From NCBI RefSeq assembly GCF_963675165.1, contig NC_087389.1, positions 2,948,001-3,012,000 of the forward strand: DNA of 64,000 bases, read 5' to 3'. Source of the DNA: Halichondria panicea (taxonomy: Eukaryota; Porifera; Demospongiae; Suberitida; Halichondriidae). Below are positions 33,401 to 43,800 of this stretch, one piece after another. The translations under genes were made by a program, and so were the position numbers. Numbering within the stretch: the first letter of the stretch is position 1; every line of letters begins with the position of its first letter. The notes under the pieces are model-generated. The model was not told where the DNA came from and searched no databases. It was given only the letters and a program-made list of their open reading frames with translations.

Positions 33401-36400
33401 ATTGATACCACTGTGTTTACTGCTAATAATGACCTCTTAGAAGATGTGCAAGTCGTTCAAGGTACACATAATTCAATACTCAGAGACTGCAGGTACTAAA
33501 TATTTGGTTTGATCCAATCAGAATCGTCTTTGGCAGCCAGTGGAACGCTTACTTCACGTAAGCTCCAAAGGCAGTTTATGAGAGGGACAAAGCGAAGCAC
33601 TAGCAAAGTTGGGGCTACTGGTGGGCGGCTCAGAGCCATTAGGAGAACTAAGAGTGCACAGGTATGTATGTGATGACAGCATCATGCACAGCATGGTATG
33701 CCGTATTGAGGATTTCATTACAGATCAGGGCTGAGCAGGCACGAGAGCAATTATCACAGCCATCACGCACTTCAGCAAGGTATTGAGGCCCTGGTATACT
33801 GACCAGGTGGAATTTAATCCATCAGTTACTGTTTTTAATTAACTTGGTCACCCTTTAGGAGAGGATCTTTTCCATTGGACCATTACGATCTCCACCATAT
33901 CTACTCACAGCAAAACATTTATAATAAGTAAGTTGCCATTACGAGCTTCACAAAATGATACGAACTTGCTATGGACATGCAGACAAGCTGCCACCTACAA
34001 GACTCCCTTTTGCCATTTAAGTCTCCCAGACCTCACTGACGAGAGGTTTGATCAGATGATGCTAAGCCAGGGTGCTAATCCTGGCACTGATGATCCGTTT
34101 AAATGGGCATATGGCGTCTGGTGGGATAGGTGGTTTCCTGAGGTGCTAAAAGAGTGTAGAGAAGGTGAAATACTTCGAGTAATGCAATATTGTAATATTG
34201 ATAGTCAGATGAAATACTTGGAGTAATGCAATGTTGTGATATTGGTAGTCATTCACTTATTTTTATTGTAATAGCTGTTGGAGAGCTGTACTCTGGCCAT
34301 AACATTAAGTTGGTGAGAAAGAACTATCAGACTAAACCGGAAGCCCGCAAAAAGCACAGGTAAATTCAAATTATGTCCTTGTATATACAGGAGAATATGA
34401 GGGGATTTACTACGCGGATTTGATATTGTCCTTCTATGTACATGTCAAACCATTAAGTGCTACTAACATTATTCATATTCACTATTATTAGATGCGTTAT
34501 CAGCCGCACATATACAGAGCATGTAGCACATTACAAACAAGGAATGTGGTTAGAGTCCGCAATACTATAGTCCGCAATACTATGCAAAGTAAGACGTTCC
34601 ATCTCTTCATGTGCTCCTGATATCAATCAACTACATGTATACTACCCATTATATCTATTTTTGATTGTAGTCCTGTGGACATAGAGGAAGACTGGAGCAA
34701 CATGGTCTTAGACCTGGCTGATGTAGACCCAGTTTGGGACCAGGTATCAGACTCAGAAGTGAAAGAGGTAGAATTATTGGGTGTACAGTACTACTACTGT
34801 ATAGGGTAATTTTCGTGTGGTAAACAATTTGTTTACTTTGAAAGCGGCAATTTTCGTGAGTATAATAATTATTATTGCCTGCACTGCATTGCATGCGTTC
34901 CAGTAAACCACACCTAGGTTTTTGTGGAGGCCAGCTTGCCCACAAAAATAGAATCTCCACGAAAATTAAGCTATACAATTAATTATTCCTTCAATTGATA
35001 TAACACAGTTGAAGTGTGAATTATATATTTTTGTTGCACAGAAAGTTGAGATTGAAGTATCTAAACTAAACACAAGTATTGAACAGTGTGAAGATATGAA
35101 TATGGTTGCTGTTCACTGCTGTAGGAGAGGGGCAATTCTTCGAAAGGTATATTCATGCAAGATTAATTAGTTGCCTGAATCATGCAGGTTTATGGGCTTT
35201 GATTATCCAGAACACCTCGATTATCTGGCTTGTCAATCTTATCTGAAAATGGGCGTGTCCCTTAATACACATGCTCAATTAACAGCTCGATTATCCGGCA
35301 TATGCACTTATCCGGCCTGCCTCTGGAACCATATAAATAAGCGAGATTCTACTGTACAAGAATAGGCTAACCAAACATTACTAATGTGATGGCTTGATGC
35401 ACAGGGCAGCAATTATCAGCAGGTTTAAAAAAAGAACAACCAAGTGATTTAATTGTTCGAATTCATCATTATGTTCTGTTGCTTATATATATCTACATGT
35501 ACTTGTATTCAGAGAAGGTAAGTCAGGGTCACTTTTAATGATCATCTTGTCCTGGGTGTTTGACCTTTGCTTGGATATAGCAGCTACCGTTTCTGTTGCT
35601 CTTGATCCTTCATTTGCCTGCTTGGAAAGCTAGATCTATCCAGTGCAGCAAACCATGCAGTACATAAAAAAGTATACCCAATTTTTATATCTTGTGGTTT
35701 CAAAGAATGCAATCAAAGGTCAAAGGTTGCAATTAAATCTGGGATATTTTCTCTCAAGCTGGTTCGTCTGGGGCGCAGGCGCGATAGCTCAACTGATTTC
35801 TGCTGTGATTATGAAGAGGATAAAGCTAGTGGTGGTATATAAACCAAGGGCCGTGAGGATAAACTCAGTTTTACATGTAAAACATAAGCCCACGTGGTGT
35901 TTTAATTAGTGACCTTTTGACATTCCTCTGACTTGTATTTGTACCATGATGTGCTTTGACACTAAGGAATATCCATTGAAACTCTCAGGATACTCTAGGA
36001 TACAAAAATTGGACCCTCCAGGGGTGTACATTCATATTACATTCATATACCCTAGGGTACATGGAAAGCACAAAAATGTGCGGGTGTTGAAGTTGTAAAT
36101 GTGTGCACACGCACACACAATGTGTACACAATACATCCCAGTGCGTACTGTGCACCGCAAAGATCAAAGTGTTGACTACTATAATTATACTCAGTTGTCA
36201 GTTTCTAATTGCTTATGGTACAACTCAGAGGAGGTACGACACGCGTGCCTTGATTTAGCAATTATCCACTGCAATGGCGTTGAGCGTGGGCGTAATCATG
36301 CCTCGATTATCCGCCCATGCTCAACGTTATTGCAGTGGCTAATTGCTAAATCGAGGCACGCATGTCGTACCTCCTCTGGGTACAACTTTTAGGAAGCCAA

Positions 36401-39400
36401 AATTTAGGGGAAATGGTGGGCAGAATTGTTCCAATGGAATGTTGGTGTCTGTAGAGCTCTACGAGTTAATCGTGCAGATTAGTTAGCTAGACGAGGGTGG
36501 CAATTAAAGGGGTTTAGTTTAGAGTCAGCGACTTAGGGTTAGTGTTTGTGTTAGTGTTATCGTTAGTTTCAAAAATCCATATAAAAACAGTACCACCTCC
36601 GGACTGTTTTTCCACTGAACTGAAAATGACATTGTATGTGACTTGAGCAATGATTGCATGTTGATGCACACTTTAAAATTTGTTTCAGTTGGGGAAGTTG
36701 AATGAGTCGTTAGATGATCTTAACCATGCACTGTCGATTCAATCTACCTTCTCTGACGCCTACTGGCATCGGCACTTACTTTTTTTGATTCAAGGCAACA
36801 AAAAAAGAGCTATGGAAGATCTTTTTGTCCTTTTGAAGCAAAATAAGAAGCACTTTGGTGCCTTAAGGTCCAAGGCTGCCTTATTGCTTGAGAAAGGTGA
36901 CCTCAGCAGTGCTGTTTATAGTTTGAGTCAAGCAATTGCTCTCCATCCTGATGACTCTGATTCCTATTTCATAAGAGCAGAGATCTATGAGAAGGTTAGT
37001 AAAATTGTTCGATCGTTTTCAATGCTTTTTGTGGTTGTCACTACTGTAGCGTGGAGAAGTTGAATCTGCTCTCAGTGACTATGCTCGTGTCAGCGAGCTG
37101 GACCCCAGTAACATTGTGGCGCTGAGCAGACCAGCAATGCACAAATTCAAGAGAGGGTTAGTATAATTATATAAAATCTTACTACATATTATGTACATGT
37201 AATATAGGATGTGGGCAGCATCCGGCCAACACTTTGCTGCCCTTCTTCAGCGAGATCCTAATAACACTGAGGCGAGAATACATCGTGCCAAAGCACACTA
37301 CAATATTGTGAGTACATTACATACATGCATGTATGCTGCAAATGTAAGCACATCTGTTTCACCAATAATATGACCCAAGCCCAGCTGAGTATAATCATGT
37401 ACAGACTTTGCTTCTCTTGTGAAAACAGTTCCTTATCAATTTATTTACAGGGTCAATATGTAGAGGCCTTGCAAGATCTTTCAGCAGCCATTCATTTGGA
37501 GCCAAATCAAGCCCAAGCATTTTTTCATCGTGCCTATCTCCTGAGGGAGTCTCAACCCAAGCAGGCACTCCAAGACTTCAGTGTATCTCTACTGCTAGAT
37601 GACTCAGTGACGAATGTACAAGCATTCGTTCATAGAGGAGTGCTGTATACACAACTGACGTGGTAATGCATTTAACGATGTATATTCTTTTGCTTCAAAT
37701 TATTAGGGGGAGGCTGAAATTTGAATTCTTGAAAGCTGTATCGAAAATACCACCCCCCCCCCAACCGCTGCTTACACACACAAAATATTCTAGCTAGCTT
37801 TTGCTTATTAATTTTGATCGATATCTTTTGCAAAATAGAGCTGGAACAATAACTGTACCGTAGATATAGATCTGTAGCAACTTTTGCTCATCTAGCTACT
37901 GTTTAGATCTACCGTATATATGCTTGATCAGAGGCCATGGCTAATAAATGTTTTATTTACTGGCAGAGGAAGCTACAATTCGAGAGGCCACTGTTCAAGA
38001 GAGGTGTTTATTAGGCCTACCAACACCCCAGGAAATTCAACAACCTATAGTTTGTCATCAAAATCTTCTTTTCATCTGCACAAACTCTAACTCTGCCATG
38101 AGAAAGTCTTTAAAAGCACTAACAAGCTGCAGACCTAGCTAGCTGCTAATACCAGTATCGATATGGCTGCCACGTGCAGAGACATAGCCTCAAACTCAAA
38201 TTTTACTGAGGCTACTATTTGAGAGCGGCTTCTATTGCACTGAAGATGGGCTGTAGGGAGGCTACTATTTGAGTGCGTACAAGAGCGGCCTCTGATCAAG
38301 CATATACAGTATCAAGAGTGAGGGGAAGAGTAGTTAGGAAGAGTACGCAACTCCACTTAAAAACCGTAGGTGTTCTGTCCAACCTACGTCACCACCACAT
38401 GCTGCTGTGTTGTATCAACAATTAGTGATGATTATCACTTTCTCCTAGGTTGTTATCAGCATTGTTATGCCTCGGTGCGCATGCGCAAGCGAGGTATACG
38501 GTAGTGTGTTTGTGTGTCTCTGTGTGCGTGTAGACCGCTACAGCTGCTCAAGGATCAATAAAGTGCAAGTAAGAGTTTCTATAGGCATGTTTTCATTCGT
38601 GGATTTGCAAATAATGCTTCGTTCTAGAGTTATGCCTAGTTTTGCTTACTTGGAATGCCATTGCAGCCTTTTCAGAAGAGTGCGTAGCAAAACTTGTTCA
38701 TTGAGTGTTGCTACTCTACTTAGTAGTTAGCCTGCACTAGAATGCTAGCTATTGGTAGCTACAAGAGTGGGAAGAGAGCTGCAAGGCTCTGTTGATGCAG
38801 CGATTAATTTTAGACTTGAACTTTTGGCATTGATCGTTTTTATAATCATGGTCGATCATTACCCACTCTTTGATATTCATCCATGATATAATGTGAGTGT
38901 AAAAGCTATTACCGTATATCTTCTAATTTATCGGACACTTCTAATTACTCTTTTGGGCAATTTTTGTTGTTCTAATACAACGGACACTCCAGTGCTTTAA
39001 TATTACATTTGTTCTAAATATCCGGACAATATCTTGAAAAGTTGAGTTACATTCATAGACGGCAAGTAAGACTTCGAGTGCTGCAGTTAGATAGCTTGAG
39101 TAGCTAGTTTTAGATAGCTAGTGCAACTATTCAGTCACATACTAAACTTACCTAGCTCGCATGCAGCTGCTTGCTTGTCCGGACACTTCGCATGCTCTAT
39201 AAAAATCTGTTTCAATTATACCCGGACAATTTCCAAAATAATATATTTTTTGCTGTCCGATAAACTAGAAGATATACGGTAGTATAGCTTTATGTTATGT
39301 AGCTTTGGCACCTCCACTGAGGCATCAGCACCCGCGGTGCTTTCATTATTGTTAGCGCCTATAGCTAGCTTTTACCTGACGTGGTTACAGTTACAATAGT

Positions 39401-40405
39401 GAGTAGGTCACAGAATGCCTCCTGTGTACAATCTATTGGAGTTGCATACTCTTCCTAATGAACTCTTGGTAATAACTCTCACCTATAATTCAGCCTGCAA
39501 TATATGGGGTTATAGGGGGAATGAGAAATACCTCTGCGTACATTTCCTGCTCTGGCTAGGGTGGGCTTATTTACGAAGGAGGCGTATTTTCGGGTGAATA
39601 CAGTATAACTATAAAGATGTCAGTGATGTGCATACAGATATTCCATCTTCTTAACTGTGTGTACAGCACATCCCAGTACTTACATGTACTTTGGTGATAC
39701 TACATACGTGTACACTGTACGTACATGTGAATTTTACTTGTATACAGCTATGATGAAGCTCTCCAGGATTTTGAGTCTGCTGTGAAATTGAAACGCTCTC
39801 TGCCCTCTCCCAATGTGTGCGCTGGTCTAGTGCACATGCTACACAAAAAAAACATAACTCGTGCTATACACTGCTTCTCAACTGCCATTTTCGTTGATCC
39901 AACCTGCATCAGAGCTTATTTGTGTCGAGCCGATGCATTCCAAAGAGATGCCAGGGTAAAAAAAAAGAGCCACAAGACAGGCGGTATCGTGTAAATATCT
40001 ATTATGCTAATATGGCTTTCTTACAGTTCAAGCTGGCTATTCTTGATTATGCAAGAGCTTCTCATTTGGAACCGAACAATCCAACATACTATCTCTTCAA
40101 GGTAAAGGGTGACTCCGTTAGTTGGCTAACCAAGACAATTATCATTTGCCTGTATTTTGTACATCTTATTTATCATCACAGGGTGAACTACATTTCCACC
40201 TGGGTGAGTTAGATCTTGCTTCCCTGCACATCAGCATTGCAGCCAAACTAAGCACTGGGTTTGACCAGGAGAAGTCACAGAGGGCATTGGTGGACTCATT
40301 CCTTGGGAACTATGAGCAGGTGAGGGTTGTCAGTGCAGTCCCGATACATGTGTGTATCAGGTCATCATAATATTATGCCTCGATGCGCAGCGAGGTATAC
40401 AGTAG

Positions 40406-40437
<32 letters not shown>

Positions 40438-40865
40438 GACTGCTATACAGCGGCTCAAGGATCAATGAAGTGCAAGTACGTAAACATTTCCGTAGGTTTC
40501 TAGTCATATTTTAATTCGTGAATTTGCAAAATAATGCTTGGTTCTCGACTACGAGTTATGCCTACTTGGAATGCCATATTGCAGCCTTTTCAGAAGAGGG
40601 TAGTTGATTGCTGTTTGATATAGCCATTAATTTTAGCTTTTGGCATCGATCCTTTTTAACAACAATCATGGTCAATCATTATCCACTCTTTGAGTTTCTC
40701 TGTGGATTCTGCCTGCAAAATTAATTAATGCATAATGTGTGTATAAAAGCTATTGCTAATAATAGCTAGTAGTTTTATGTTATGTAGCTTTGACACCTCC
40801 ACTGAGGCATCAGCACCTGTGCTTTCATTATGCCTCAGTGCGCATGCACAAGCGAGGTATACAGT

Positions 40866-40897
<32 letters not shown>

Positions 40898-43800
40898 GAC
40901 TGTTACAGCTGCTCAAGAATCAATGAAGCGCAAGTAAGAGTTTCTAGTCATGTTTTTGGATTCGTATTCGTAGATTTTCAAAATAAGCTTCGTTCTCGAG
41001 TAATGCCTAGTTTTGCTGACTTGGAATGCCATTGCAGCCTTTTCAAAAGAGGCCGTAGCAAACTTGTTCACCGAGTGTTGCTACTCTACTTAGTAGTTAG
41101 CTTGAACACTAGCTATTGGTTTTTGATTGAAAGCAGTGTTATTAGTGTTGATTATAATTATGTGTGTTAATTATTAACCTGAGGTGTGTGTGTGTGTCTG
41201 TTTGCTTGTAATTCTGAGTCTGCTCATTTGGATGCTAAAGTCCTTCCATGTTTATACATTTTTCACATTAATTACTACTTTTCACATTACTTTGGGGCTC
41301 TAGTTAACTAAAATTACTGTAGGCTGCCTAACCCTAACCCTAACCCTAACCCCAGTTAGTTATTATAACCTGTGTAAGCATGAGCTATATATATGCATCT
41401 TCTTCAGTAGACTCTATTAGATATTGAATTACTATTTGAGATAATCTTTGGATGCTTGTTGCAGGCCATCATACTGCTACAAGGGATTCCAAAGACCCCC
41501 GAGATATACTCCATGTTGGGAAGAATACAGTTTAAGGCGAAAGAATTCATTGGCTCTGCAGACAGTCTTAAACAAGCTATTTACCTTGCTGTAAGTGGAT
41601 AATTGTGACAGGGCCTAGGAACTAAACCCTTATGGAGCAAACTAATAATGTTCAGTATGCTACAAAGAATATTTAGAGCTATTTTAGGATTTTGGTTTTC
41701 TTTCATAAAAAGTAACTTCAATATCTCTCTCTAAATCCTAAAATTTTTTTGTATAACCGTTACAAGGCAGCCATTGAATTTTGTTCATGCTGTTCTTGTA
41801 TGCGGATAGAACTTGGAACATTAGTTTCTCAAAACGGTAGGTCAATCCCCCTTTCACCAGAAAATATTTTGAGGTAGGAAGGTGCAAGGTGGATGATATT
41901 GTAACTTAAGTACTAATTAAGCAATAAAAGAGTTTGCTCCATAAGGGTTGTTTTCCTAGGCCCTGTCACAATACAATTTATGACTATACGCCTAAAGTGA
42001 ACATTTTCAAGGCCCTGATTAACTACTGTATAGCTGAGGATTGACCTCGAACCTCGAAAATAACCTGCTATACGGTATTTCAAACATGTGCCATTACTCT
42101 CTTCGATTATCCCATGAAAAGGTAAAATTAGGACATAATTTTATTATAGATTTGTACCATGATACCGTATAATCTGGTTAGTAAGCGGATGCGCCTATAG
42201 GGAAAAGAGCAGGCCTTTATGCGTCTATTATATCCAGATGCGCTTATAGAGATTAACCACGCCCATAACGTTTCAATGAAGCAAATCTCCATTAGCTATA
42301 TAGCTCGATCGTTTGTCTGCAAGAAGTGTATAGTCATATCTGACAGCAGTAATTACACAACTGCTGGTAGTGAAAGAGACTTAACATCTATAAAGAAGTG
42401 TGGAGACCAGTTGTTGGACAGAGAACTGTGCAGAAAATCATGCGCCTTCTATCAAGGCTCTTGGTACGTCTGCTAACCAGTATGCGCCTATTAGCTTATT
42501 AACCAAGTGCGCTTATTAACCAAGTGTGCTTATTAACCAGATTATATTTACAGCAGTGTACATTGTATGCAAACAGAACGTCATTTGCATTCATTTCACT
42601 CTTTAAGCTGATCAAAAGGTAACTGAACAGCATAATTTACAACGGCCTGGCTCGGCCCGACTCACTCACTGTACACTGTAAGATAAACATTTTTATTTTT
42701 TATAGGAAAAAATAAAGCCCTCTAACTTAGACACTCATGCTGACTCAAGAGGTGGTGTTGACAATACTGGTACAAAGGAAAATATTTTTGATGTAAAAAC
42801 GGGGTTTCATTTCATTTGTGGACAGAGCTTGACCGAGAGTGGCTCACTCAAGGAAGCTGTGAACGAGTTTTCTAAAGTAATTCAGGCTATGCCTGACCAT
42901 GCACTGGTGAGGAAGTTAGCGTCCATTCAAGAATACTGTCTACTCTCTTGCTAGAAACAATTGTAGCACTGTACATTATAGTATACTATAACGTGTGTAA
43001 TATTGAGTAACATTTAGGCATACTACAAGCGAGGAGTCGCCAAACTAATGGATCACAACTCCAAGGGAATTCTTGACCTCAACAAGTCTCTGGCCATCAA
43101 TCCTAAACTTTTTGAGTCCTTTTTGGCCAGAGCAGCCTACTATGGAAAAACAGGGCGATACTCCAAAGCTATTCTCAACTGTAATGAGGCCATCCGACTG
43201 CAACCTGCTAGTGTTAGAGCTTATCTTTGCAGGTAAGTAATTAAGACTATGAATACATACAATTGAATGTATACTGATCACGGATCTGTATAATATACTA
43301 TTGTACATGTACTACATTCACAACTTTAATATAAATCTGATGGGTATGTGATATTTTTTATCACTCATCCCAAATTTTGTTTACTTATCTATACGTACAT
43401 GTATAGAGTAGATCTACTACAATGTGCATGGCTCATACGGCTATAATTATATGTTCCCACAATTGGTGTGGTTAAAAGAACTGGACATCTGATACCATTA
43501 GTCGAATACAGTCATGTTTCAAATATCTTGGCTGTAGCTTACTGTGTGGAAAGAACTCTGGGTTTCCTACTCCGCTTTGTGCCTTTTCGCCATTGATCAC
43601 TCTACCAGCAGCACTGTCAGGAGCGTCTTCCCCGAATTCAAGTATATCTGAAAAGTGCTTCTTGTCCTCCTCTTGGTTTATAAGTGTCACCGTAACTGCT
43701 CCACGAAATGGCCAGTTTAGATAGCTATCAAATTCCCCTCGCATTAATCGTGCTGATACAAGTAGACACTTGTTTTTCCCTGGGCCATCTCCATTTAGAT

